In this document: positions 16,311 through 23,958 of the stretch, piece by piece
Numbering within the stretch: the stretch's first letter is position 1
Layout: every line of letters begins with the position of its first letter
Assembly (NCBI GenBank): GCA_031376385.1
Contig: JANMDQ010000026.1
Coordinates: 1 to 64,000 of the forward strand
DNA: 64,000 bases
Source of the DNA: Aquisediminimonas sp031376385
GTDB taxonomy: Bacteria > Pseudomonadota > Alphaproteobacteria > Sphingomonadales > Sphingomonadaceae
Direction: 5' to 3'
Notes under the pieces: generated by a model
Told to the model about the DNA's origin: nothing
What the model saw: the letters and a program-made list of their open reading frames with translations, nothing else
The model's database searches: none
Position numbers and translations under genes: made by a program

Positions 16311-17714
16311 TTATGCTTCTCCGGCCAGATATTTATCCAGCGTTTGGTGAAAATGGCGGATGCGGATTTCTTGGTAATTAGCGAGCTGGATTTTGCCAGT
16401 CTTAGACGCATGCATGCCCTGCTGAACGAAGGGCAGGTTTTCCATATCCTGTTCAAACACATCGCCGAGGATGCCCAGCTCGTCCGCTGCCGTCCATTTA
16501 TCATCAGGGCCAAGCAGCTTCATCGGCACACCGTGCGGCATGGGATCGCCCTTTTTGACGCGCGCCAGAATGCGGACTTCCATCAGGCACGTGTCAGGCG
16601 TCCGGCCGGGGCGGAAGCGGTAGACAATATTGGGCATGAACCCACCCCAAGGCGCGAAATTCGGGAAGACGTTATAGACCAGCCCGTCCAGCAATTCGGC
16701 GTCCGTCGCGTGGTCATGATCATATCCAGATGATGCGGTGTAAGCTGCGCGCATTGCCGCGCCCAGGGCTTCGCGTGCTGTCATCCCGTCCGGCACAGTG
16801 ACCGCCATCGGGTTGTCTGCGTCATAATTATCCGCTGAACGGCCGTTATATTTGATGAATTCATCGACAATCCATTGTTCGTCCTTGCCACTCACATCCA
16901 GATGCGAAGAGGGTACGCCAAAGGGCGTGTGATTGACGTTCACATTGTCGCCCCAAGTCCAGTAAGCCCCAATGCAATCGCCCGTGAAGGGCAGGATTTG
17001 AGGGTGCGTGATGACGGTGTGCCACGCCTCCATGAAGCCCTCCATCGTCGCTTTCCAATTGGCCTTCACTTCCTTGCCGACCCAAATCACCGTAGTGCAT
17101 TCCTCATGCCGCCACCGTTTGAAATGATCGGGCAGCGGGGCGAGATAGTCCTCAAGACTTGGCCCTCCTTTCTCTTCGCGAATGAAGATGTAGCCAGCCC
17201 AGCGCGCAACCTCGGCTTCTGGAAGGCTCATTTCTTGCGCGTCGAGATGTTCAAAATCCCAGCCGCAGGGATTTCCCTCATAAGTGCCGTTCTTGTTCCA
17301 TGAAAAGCCGTGGAAAGGGCAAGTGAATTTGTCCGCGACGCCGTCTTCCAACCGCAACTTGCGCGCGCGGTGGAGGCAGACATTGTGCATGGCCTTGACC
17401 GATCCGTCGTCCTGCCGCGAAATAAGGTAAGAACGCCCGGCATTGTCATAAACCGCGAAGTCGCCGCTTTCGGGAATGTCCTCCTCACGTGCCGCAAACT
17501 GCCAGACGTGTGGCCACATTTTTTCGCGTTCGGCGCGGGCGAAGTCTTCGCTGGTATAGCGATCCACTTTGACAGGTTCGGACCCTCGATACTGGTAAGA
17601 TTCAGTCGTCAGGAAATCAGGTGCCGGCCGCGAATCTGTGGCTAGCAACTTGGCCCAATGCGTCCGTTCAGGACGGCCATTGCCGATATCAATTCTGGGG
17701 TCTGCGTCAGCCAT
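16311..17714 (-). CDS. Rieske non-heme iron oxygenase, alpha subunit
   Basis: The 467-residue protein holds the Rieske site CLHRARKLRLEDG with CPFHGFSW, and the mononuclear iron segment TMEGFMEAWHTVITHPQ with two His; the usual Asp/Glu bridge position is Glu. It resembles the product of the gene at 1528 in these features. The start at 17714 is supported by GAGAGGA upstream. The next gene upstream (17726) ends 11 bp before, so both oxygenases are co-transcribed. No beta subunit adjoins. It probably oxidises a ring or demethylates a methoxy or carboxy-bearing substrate; this is not resolved. Confidence 0.88.
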   Translation of the reverse strand: MADADPRIDIGNGRPERTHWAKLLATDSRPAPDFLTTESYQYRGSEPVKVDRYTSEDFARAEREKMWPHVWQFAAREEDIPESGDFAVYDNAGRSYLISRQDDGSVKAMHNVCLHRARKLRLEDGVADKFTCPFHGFSWNKNGTYEGNPCGWDFEHLDAQEMSLPEAEVARWAGYIFIREEKGGPSLEDYLAPLPDHFKRWRHEECTTVIWVGKEVKANWKATMEGFMEAWHTVITHPQILPFTGDCIGAYWTWGDNVNVNHTPFGVPSSHLDVSGKDEQWIVDEFIKYNGRSADNYDADNPMAVTVPDGMTAREALGAAMRAAYTASSGYDHDHATDAELLDGLVYNVFPNFAPWGGFMPNIVYRFRPGRTPDTCLMEVRILARVKKGDPMPHGVPMKLLGPDDKWTAADELGILGDVFEQDMENLPFVQQGMHASKTGKIQLANYQEIRIRHFHQTLDKYLAGEA

Positions 17715-17725
17715 AATGCGTCCTC

Positions 17726-19048
17726 TCAAATGCGCGCGTAAACATGATCGTCGAGCAATTCATGAAACCGCTGCACCCGCTTTTCCTGATGCGCCAGCGT
17801 GCAGCCCACGAACCCGCGCGAGTTTAGCCCCAGTTGCTGGCTAGTGCCAATGCTCAAATCCTGATCCGCGACTGCGCCCAGCGACTGTCCGTCACCGTGA
17901 ACAGAATGGACATGCTCGGCCCATTTGAATGGCAGCGTGCCAATCGGCGTTTCCACCTGTTTCATGCCTTCAATCGGGGGCATGATATACCAATGTTGAA
18001 ACACGCATTTTTCTGGATCGGTCGGGTGCGGTTCCGTGCGCAGCATCTGGCAGGCCTCAGGCGCCATGGTCAGCGTCAAGTTGGGAAAGAGCGTAATATG
18101 ATAATAATCGACCAGTTCCTGATCGCTCATCATTGCGTAATGGTGATAGCCGCGCTCCGGGCCAAGCTTCCGCTTCGCCGCGATAATGTCGGCTCGAATG
18201 TCATTGCTGCGGCCTTTATAGTCTGCGGGGTCAAGACCCCACGCCTGCGCAATCATATCAAGCGGGGTTGGCACTTCGCCGCTATTATACGCTTCTACTC
18301 GGCCTGTTGCCTGATGCCCCTTCATCCACATCCCGTTGTGGCCGCTGTCATACATTTCGAAAACCGTATCGGGCAAACCGTCATTGATGAAGGTGCCCAG
18401 TTCGGGATGGATGGTCGGTAAATGATAGCTTTCGTTGAAATTATCGCGGATGATTTTCCAATTGAACCGGCAATCTGCGGATAGATGCATCACCCGCACC
18501 CAATTTTCCATGCTGTAATTGGCCAAGCGTTCGGGGATGGGGGACAGCCATTCGAGCAGCGGCTTTGTCGCGTCATCCATCGTGTAAAAAATGAACGGAC
18601 CCCAGGTTTCGCAACGCACCTCAATCAGCTTGAGCTTTCCGCACGGGTTGCCCCCGACCATATCGTCCGCGTCCTGAGCATGGCGGAGAACACCGTCCGC
18701 GCTATATTTCCAGCCGTGATAAGAACAAGTGATATGGTCCGCCCCGCCGACTTCAGTAAAGACCAGCCGGTTCCCCCGGTGGCGGCATGAATTGTAAAAG
18801 GCTCTGATGCCGCCGCCCGCTTGTTTGACCATGATCACCGACTCTTTGCCAAAATTGTGGCAGACGAAATCGCCTTCCTCCTCCAGCTCCGCTGTCATCC
18901 CGCCAAGATGCCAAACGCGCGGCCACAGGTTCTTTGTCTCCAGCGCCATATAATCCGCCGACGTATAGCGATCCCCCGTAATCACGTCACCGCGCACTGG
19001 CGGGTCAAAGCCTTCGGAATAACGAGACATCAGGCTTTGCGCGGTCAT
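17726..19048 (-). CDS. Rieske non-heme iron oxygenase, alpha subunit
   Basis: The 440-residue protein has the Rieske pair CRHRGNRLVF and CSYHGWKY, and the iron-site segment RDNFNESYHLPTIHPE. Its start at 19048 is set by GAGAGGATGCC upstream; an in-frame start at 19105 lacks a good site. It is clearly different from the two longer oxygenases at 1528 and 16311, with the CRHRG form typical of ring-hydroxylating dioxygenase alpha chains. It is the first gene of the minus-strand pair and faces the SDR operon across a 125-bp divergent region. Whether the two co-transcribed alpha chains act separately or as a mixed complex is unknown. Confidence 0.88.
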   Translation of the reverse strand: MTAQSLMSRYSEGFDPPVRGDVITGDRYTSADYMALETKNLWPRVWHLGGMTAELEEEGDFVCHNFGKESVIMVKQAGGGIRAFYNSCRHRGNRLVFTEVGGADHITCSYHGWKYSADGVLRHAQDADDMVGGNPCGKLKLIEVRCETWGPFIFYTMDDATKPLLEWLSPIPERLANYSMENWVRVMHLSADCRFNWKIIRDNFNESYHLPTIHPELGTFINDGLPDTVFEMYDSGHNGMWMKGHQATGRVEAYNSGEVPTPLDMIAQAWGLDPADYKGRSNDIRADIIAAKRKLGPERGYHHYAMMSDQELVDYYHITLFPNLTLTMAPEACQMLRTEPHPTDPEKCVFQHWYIMPPIEGMKQVETPIGTLPFKWAEHVHSVHGDGQSLGAVADQDLSIGTSQQLGLNSRGFVGCTLAHQEKRVQRFHELLDDHVYARI

Positions 19049-19173
19049 GGCATCCTCTCGAGATCGATTCTTATGCGTATCAGAATGGCTGAATACATAT
19101 TGCACGTCACCTTGTGTAAAGCATAGGTTTCATCCCAAGATAAATATGCAAGTTAATGAGCAGGAGAGACATT
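19049..19173. promoter_or_regulatory. Divergent promoter region, Rieske oxygenases / SDR operon
   Basis: These 125 bp hold the start signals for the minus-strand oxygenase pair and the plus-strand triple-SDR operon. The region is more A+T rich than its surroundings. CAGGAGAGACATT at its right edge is a good ribosome-binding site for the first SDR. I see no clear long palindrome. Confidence 0.4.
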
Positions 19174-19956
19174 ATGAGCGGACGTTTGGAAGGAAAAGTA
19201 GCGCTGATTACTGGCGGAACGTCGGGCATTGGTGCGGGGGCTGTGCGCCGCTTGACCAGCGAAGGCGCACAGGTGGTTTTCACCGGATCGAACGCCGAGG
19301 CCGCTGCTACTATCAGCGCTGAAACCGGAGCCACATTCCGCGCGCACCGCGTGCAAGCGGCGGATAGTTGGGCGGCAGTCATGGACGAGATCAGGACGAC
19401 CCATGGCAGGCTGGACATCGCCTTCGCCAATGCCGGGGTTGAAAGCGGCGACGGCAGCATAGAGTCGATCAGCGTTGAGGGCTGGTCATCTATCCTCGAT
19501 GTAAACCTGACCGGTGTCATGCTAACTGCAAAGGCTGCCGTTGCCATGATGAAGGATAATCCTAGCGGGGCGACGGGGTCCATCATTATCAACAGTTCGA
19601 TGAACGCCCACCGCGCAATGGGCAATTTCATGGCCTATTCGGTAACCAAAGCAGCCGTTGTTGCACTCACCAAATCCATTGCAGTTCATTGCGGCAACCA
19701 AGGGTATAAGATCCGCTGCAATGCGATCCTGCCCGGCGTCGTCGAAACGGATATGATACGTGGCGTCATCAACCGCGCGCCTGATCCAGCCGCCGCACGC
19801 GCGCAGTTTGAAGGCATGGCACCGCTCAAGCGCATGGCGCAAGTCGACGAAATCGCAGGCCTCGTCGCCTATCTCGCATCCGACGAAGCCGCGTTCATTT
19901 CCGGCAGCGAATATGTGATCGATGGCGCAACAACCGCAGGGATGATGGGTGTATGA
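19174..19956 (+). CDS. SDR-family oxidoreductase
   Basis: A 260-residue classical SDR with TGGTSGIGAG and YSVTK as the active-site Tyr/Lys; FANAG replaces the usual NNAG. It is the first of three SDR genes in a row and overlaps the next by four bases. The start at 19174 follows CAGGAGAGACATT. The three tandem SDRs are distinct in sequence, so they are likely to act on different hydroxyl groups, or on different steps, of one polycyclic or alicyclic substrate. Confidence 0.87.
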   Translation: MSGRLEGKVALITGGTSGIGAGAVRRLTSEGAQVVFTGSNAEAAATISAETGATFRAHRVQAADSWAAVMDEIRTTHGRLDIAFANAGVESGDGSIESISVEGWSSILDVNLTGVMLTAKAAVAMMKDNPSGATGSIIINSSMNAHRAMGNFMAYSVTKAAVVALTKSIAVHCGNQGYKIRCNAILPGVVETDMIRGVINRAPDPAAARAQFEGMAPLKRMAQVDEIAGLVAYLASDEAAFISGSEYVIDGATTAGMMGV

Positions 19957-20756
19957 CGAGACTTTCAGGCAGAGTGGCTCTGGTCACGGGAAGCCTTCGC
20001 GGAATTGGGTTGGCGGTGGCGCAGCGGTATTTGGCGGAAGGGGCGAACGTGGTCTTGTCTGACATGGCAGAGGCGGGGCACGCCGATGTGGTTGCTGTAC
20101 TGAAAGACCTTGGGACGGATGCGTCCTACATCTCACTAAATGTGACGCAAGAGGACGCTTGGCAGGCAGCGGAAAAAGCCATCCGCGCATCGCACGGGCG
20201 GCTTGATATATTGGTCAATAATGCCGGGATCGATGGCACTGGGCCAGTTGAAGACATGGACTTCGTGCTGTGGCGCAAAGTGATGGCAGTCAATGTCGAC
20301 GGCGTGTTTCTCGGCATCAAGACCTTCACCCCACTGATGAGCGAGACTGGCAAGACGACGCCGTTCGGATCATCGATCATCAACATGGCATCGATCATGG
20401 GGTTGGTCGGTTATGCTGACACTGCGCCCTATAACGCCAGCAAAGGTGCTGTGCGTCTGTTGACGAAGGCCGTAGCAATAGAGTTTGCGATCAAGCGGAC
20501 GCCGATCCGCGTCAACAGCCTTCACCCTGGTTTTGTCCATACGCCGTTATTGCAAATCGGCTTTCAGAACTGGGTCAATCTGGGCATGGCCGAAAAGGTG
20601 CAGGATCTCGTCGATATGACAGCTGAGGCAACGCCAGTTGGCCGCTTGGCCGAGCCTTCCGAAATTGCAGGCGCGGCCTTTTTCCTTGCGTCGGATGACA
20701 GCAGCTATTGCACGGGGTCTGAACTTGTTATCGATGGCGGCTGGACTGCGCGTTAG
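19953..20756 (+). CDS. SDR-family oxidoreductase (cyclic alcohol dehydrogenase-like)
   Basis: A 267-residue SDR with TGSLRGIGLA, VNNAGIDG and YNASK. VNSLHPGFVHTPL in the substrate loop resembles cyclopentanol dehydrogenase (CpnA) and LinC-type enzymes, which oxidise ring alcohols. VLSDMAEA after strand 2 carries the Asp that favours NAD. Start and stop codons overlap with the preceding SDR (ATGA), so translation is coupled. The best guess is a ring-alcohol dehydrogenase. Confidence 0.87.
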   Translation: MTRLSGRVALVTGSLRGIGLAVAQRYLAEGANVVLSDMAEAGHADVVAVLKDLGTDASYISLNVTQEDAWQAAEKAIRASHGRLDILVNNAGIDGTGPVEDMDFVLWRKVMAVNVDGVFLGIKTFTPLMSETGKTTPFGSSIINMASIMGLVGYADTAPYNASKGAVRLLTKAVAIEFAIKRTPIRVNSLHPGFVHTPLLQIGFQNWVNLGMAEKVQDLVDMTAEATPVGRLAEPSEIAGAAFFLASDDSSYCTGSELVIDGGWTAR

Positions 20757-20765
20757 GAGGATCCC

Positions 20766-21545
20766 ATGACCATATCCTTGCCCGAAACAATTACCCTTGT
20801 TACCGGAGCCACTGGCGGCATTGGCCGTGAGATATGCAAAGCCCTGAAAGCCGCCCACGCGACAGTCATTGCGACTGATCTGGGACCAGACGGGGGCGGG
20901 GTGGAGTGCAACCTTTACCTGCAACATGATGTCACCAGCGAGGCCAATTGGGCGGAGGTCGAGGCCACCATCCGCGCGGCTTATGGACGGCTTGATGGGT
21001 TGGTTCATAATGCCGGCGTTTCGATCGTGACCAAGTTTGAAGAGACGCCTCTGGCCGATTGGCACCACGTCAATGCCGTCAATGTCGATGCCGTCATCAT
21101 CGGCACACAAGCTATGCTACCCTTGCTCAAAGAAGGCGGGAAGCGGCGCAAAGGCGGGGCGTCTATCGTCAATTTCTCCTCCGTCGGGGGGCTGCGCGGG
21201 GCGGCGTTTAATGCGGCCTATTGCACCAGCAAAGCAGCGGTTGGGATGCTTTCCAAATGCCTTGGTACGGAGTTTGCCGCCCTTGGCTACAACATCCGCG
21301 TCAACAGCGTGCACCCCGGCGGAATCGACACCGCGATGCTCAGCGGCATCATCGACCGCTATGTCGAGATCGGAGCGGTCCCGTCGCGCGAAGTGGCGAT
21401 GGCTGGCATTCGCGCGAACCACCCGATTGGCCGTATGGGCCGCCCTGACGAGTTGGGCGGCGGCGTTGTCTATCTGCTATCCGAAGCGGCGAGTTTTGTG
21501 ACTTGCTCGGAATTTCTGATCGATGGCGGGTTTTCGCAGGTTTAG
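20766..21545 (+). CDS. SDR-family oxidoreductase
   Basis: A 259-residue classical SDR with TGATGGIGRE, VHNAGVS and YCTSK. ATDLGPDG after strand 2 indicates NAD preference. It begins nine bases after the second SDR, with AGGAGGATCCC as ribosome-binding site. It shares the NSVHPGGIDTAML loop form with the SDR at 13614. This is the last gene of the operon, and a long palindrome follows its stop. Confidence 0.87.
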   Translation: MTISLPETITLVTGATGGIGREICKALKAAHATVIATDLGPDGGGVECNLYLQHDVTSEANWAEVEATIRAAYGRLDGLVHNAGVSIVTKFEETPLADWHHVNAVNVDAVIIGTQAMLPLLKEGGKRRKGGASIVNFSSVGGLRGAAFNAAYCTSKAAVGMLSKCLGTEFAALGYNIRVNSVHPGGIDTAMLSGIIDRYVEIGAVPSREVAMAGIRANHPIGRMGRPDELGGGVVYLLSEAASFVTCSEFLIDGGFSQV

Positions 21546-21562
21546 CTCCCCTGCGCTCCAAC

Positions 21563-21644
21563 AGTGCTCCGGGCTTGACCCGGAGCCCAGAAGTCCCAAA
21601 CAAAGACGCGTCCTCCTTGGGCTCAGGGTCAAGCCCGGAGCACT
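21563..21644. repeat. Long palindromic element between convergent genes
   Basis: A 27-base arm at 21563-21589 (core GTGCTCCGGGCTTGACCC) has its inverted copy at 21618-21644 with one mismatch, around a 28-base spacer. It overlaps the last codons of the TIM-barrel gene on the minus strand and follows the third SDR, so it may stop transcription from both sides. The GTGCTCCGGG core also occurs at 12783. Elements like this are spread widely in many sphingomonad genomes. Confidence 0.75.
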
Positions 21645-22447
21645 TTGGTGTTTTGGAGTGTATAAGAGGCCAGCCACCGCCGCGTTGCATCAGCCACCAC
21701 CTTCGCCCGTTCGCGTGCGTCCGGATAGCCCTCCCGCAGCGCTTTTGACCGCAATTCGATGCTGAGTGGCACGCCCACTGGCAGCGCGTCCAGAATCTCG
21801 GAGAGCGGCAAGACCCCCTCCCCGCAGTTTAGCCGCAGATCAATCGCATCTGTGATGATCGCGCCAAAATCTGACCTGTCAGGCCGCTCCCCCGGCGCGT
21901 CGCAGAATTGCGCATAGGGCAACAGTTCGCGCGGAACCGCTTCGATCTGCGCCGCAGTCGTGCCTGACCGGTCAACATGGATCGGATCAATCAATAGCGC
22001 CCGTAAAGGATGCGCCACTGCGTCCAGAACGGCCATGGCCATAGTCAAATCCCTCACTTCCGTGAAAATCCCGAACTCCAGTGCGACGCGCATGCCCGAC
22101 GGTGCGGCATGGTCGCAAAGCTCTGCCAACTGCGCCGCCGTTGCCCCCATGTCCGGGTCCGAAGAGACACATAGAACATGCTTCGCGCCCAGTTCCGCGC
22201 CGATATCGATAGTCCGTTTGTGCATGGCCACATCGCTGTCTGGCTTGATCCAGATCACCTCGACATCGAGCAATTCCAACCCGCTATCGGCGAGCGCAGT
22301 CTTCGTTTCGCGCAGCGTTACGGCGGTCCAAGCCTCTGGCTCCACCCACAACCCCACTGCGTCAAAGCCGCCCGCTACTGCCGCACGGGTGGTTTCAACA
22401 GGTCCAAATTCAGGGACAACGCCTGAGGCAAGAGCGATACGGTTCAT
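21629..22447 (-). CDS. TIM-barrel protein, sugar-phosphate isomerase/epimerase-like
   Basis: The 272-residue protein has the AP-endonuclease-2/xylose-isomerase-like barrel pattern: a short first strand (RIALASGVVPEF), AVGLWVEPEAW-like second strand, ALEFGIF and LLIDPIHVDRSGT metal-ligand regions, and SIELRSKALREG near the end. Family members are sugar or keto-acid isomerases and are common beside catabolic genes. ATG codons at 22447 and 22459 are both possible; neither has a strong ribosome-binding site. Its 3' end runs into the palindromic element. The substrate is unknown. Confidence 0.75.
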   Translation of the reverse strand: MNRIALASGVVPEFGPVETTRAAVAGGFDAVGLWVEPEAWTAVTLRETKTALADSGLELLDVEVIWIKPDSDVAMHKRTIDIGAELGAKHVLCVSSDPDMGATAAQLAELCDHAAPSGMRVALEFGIFTEVRDLTMAMAVLDAVAHPLRALLIDPIHVDRSGTTAAQIEAVPRELLPYAQFCDAPGERPDRSDFGAIITDAIDLRLNCGEGVLPLSEILDALPVGVPLSIELRSKALREGYPDARERAKVVADATRRWLASYTLQNTKVLRA

Positions 22448-22679
22448 AAACGAGGACATTTCATAACAGTGAGTGTGGCAGGTCAGCATCATCGTGCAAA
22501 TACCAATTGACCCATTTGTGGAAATATTGATTGTCTCGTCCATTGCGGCCAAACATCAAATCCGGTCAGCTCAAAGCCAACAACCATAGACTATAACTGT
22601 CAAATCATTTCGCTAACTTCAATTTCTCCTACTCTAACCTTTCTGTTACCAGCGCGATATAGCATTAGTCGGAGGCCGT

Positions 22680-23828
22680 ATGACATCTGGTTTTGATTTC
22701 GCACTTGGAGAAATGGCGGATACCATCCGCGAAACAACAGCGCGCTTTGCAAGCGACAGAATAGCGCCGCTTGCTGCCAAGATTGATGCGGAAGATTGGT
22801 TCCCGCGTGACTTGTGGCCCGAAATGGGGGCGCTCGGGTTGCACGGGATTACTGTGGCGGAGGGGGATGGCGGGCTAGGCCTGGGCTATCTCGAACATGT
22901 CGTAGCTCAGGAAGAAGTGGCGCGGGCATCGGCGAGCGTTGGCTTGTCGTACGGCGCGCATTCGAACCTGTGCGTCAACCAGATCGCGCGCTGGGCATCG
23001 CCTGAGCAGAAAGCAAAATATCTGCCAAAGCTCATTTCGGGCGAACATGTTGGCAGTCTTGCAATGTCTGAGGCAGGTGCCGGATCCGACGTCGTTTCGA
23101 TGAAGCTGAAGGCGGACAAGGTCCAAGGCGGTTTTGTTCTGAACGGTACCAAATTCTGGATCACCAACGCGGCCTATGCCGATACGCTGGTCGTCTATGC
23201 CAAGACCGGTGAGGGATCAGGCGGAATCACCACCTTCCTGATCGAAAAGGGTATGCCCGGTTTCAGCATCGGCCAGAAGATCGACAAAATGGGCATGCGC
23301 GGGTCGCCCACTGCTGAACTGGTATTCACCGATTGCGAAGTGCCGGATGAGAATGTGATGGGCGCTGTTCACGGCGGCGTCGGTATCCTGATGTCGGGCC
23401 TTGATTATGAACGCACTGTTCTGGCGGGTATTCAGCTCGGCATCATGCAGGCCTGCCTTGATGTCGTGCTGCCCTATATCCGGGAACGTAAGCAGTTTGG
23501 GAAGGCGATTGGCAGTTTCCAGCTGATGCAGGGCAAGGTGGCCGACATGTATGTCGCGCTCAATTCAGCACGGGCTTATGTCTATGCAGTTGCCAAGAAT
23601 TGCGACGCGGGCCGGACGACGCGGTTCGACGCGGCAGGTGCGATCCTGTTGGCATCCGAAAGCGCAGTGAAGGTTGCGAACGAGGCAATCCAGGCGCTGG
23701 GTGGTGCGGGCTACACCAAGGACTGGCCCGTGGAACGCTTTTACCGCGATGCTAAGCTGCTGGACATCGGCGCGGGGACCAACGAAATACGCCGGATGCT
23801 GATCGGGCGGGAGTTGATTGGGGCATGA
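22680..23828 (+). CDS. liuA: Isovaleryl-CoA dehydrogenase (acyl-CoA dehydrogenase family)
   Basis: The 382-residue flavoprotein has the acyl-CoA dehydrogenase signatures AMSEAGAGSDV and QALGGAGYTKDWPVERFYRDAK. The segment GLDYERTVLAG carries the internal catalytic glutamate typical of isovaleryl-CoA dehydrogenase. It oxidises isovaleryl-CoA to 3-methylcrotonyl-CoA in leucine breakdown, passing electrons to ETF. The two carboxylase subunit genes for the next step follow on the same strand, which strongly supports the assignment. A repeat element separates it from the carboxylase beta gene. Confidence 0.9.
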   Translation: MTSGFDFALGEMADTIRETTARFASDRIAPLAAKIDAEDWFPRDLWPEMGALGLHGITVAEGDGGLGLGYLEHVVAQEEVARASASVGLSYGAHSNLCVNQIARWASPEQKAKYLPKLISGEHVGSLAMSEAGAGSDVVSMKLKADKVQGGFVLNGTKFWITNAAYADTLVVYAKTGEGSGGITTFLIEKGMPGFSIGQKIDKMGMRGSPTAELVFTDCEVPDENVMGAVHGGVGILMSGLDYERTVLAGIQLGIMQACLDVVLPYIRERKQFGKAIGSFQLMQGKVADMYVALNSARAYVYAVAKNCDAGRTTRFDAAGAILLASESAVKVANEAIQALGGAGYTKDWPVERFYRDAKLLDIGAGTNEIRRMLIGRELIGA

Positions 23829-23837
23829 GGGTCTATC

Positions 23838-23947
23838 GTCACCCTGAACTTTTTTCAGGGTCCGTGCCTCAATGCTCACCCAATTCTGGTTGCATCGAGT
23901 CTGGTTCAAGCTGTGAGGCATGGATGCTGAAACAAGTTCAGCATGAC
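23838..23947. repeat. Imperfect 34-base inverted repeat element
   Basis: Arms at 23838-23871 and 23914-23947 form an imperfect inverted repeat; each contains a smaller hairpin of its own (CCCTGAA..TTCAGGG and TGCTGAA..TTCAGCA). The element of about 110 bp sits between liuA and the carboxylase beta gene and ends just before the latter. Sequences of this type (CACCCTGAACTTGTTTCAG-like) are well known as dispersed intergenic repeats in sphingomonads. It may affect mRNA stability between the two genes. Confidence 0.75.
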
Positions 23948-23958
23948 GGGGGAAGATA

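Noticed and set aside
20547..21110. Minus-strand frame of 187 codons across two SDR genes
   Set aside because: It spans the boundary of two genes with clear SDR motifs on the other strand and has no start context.
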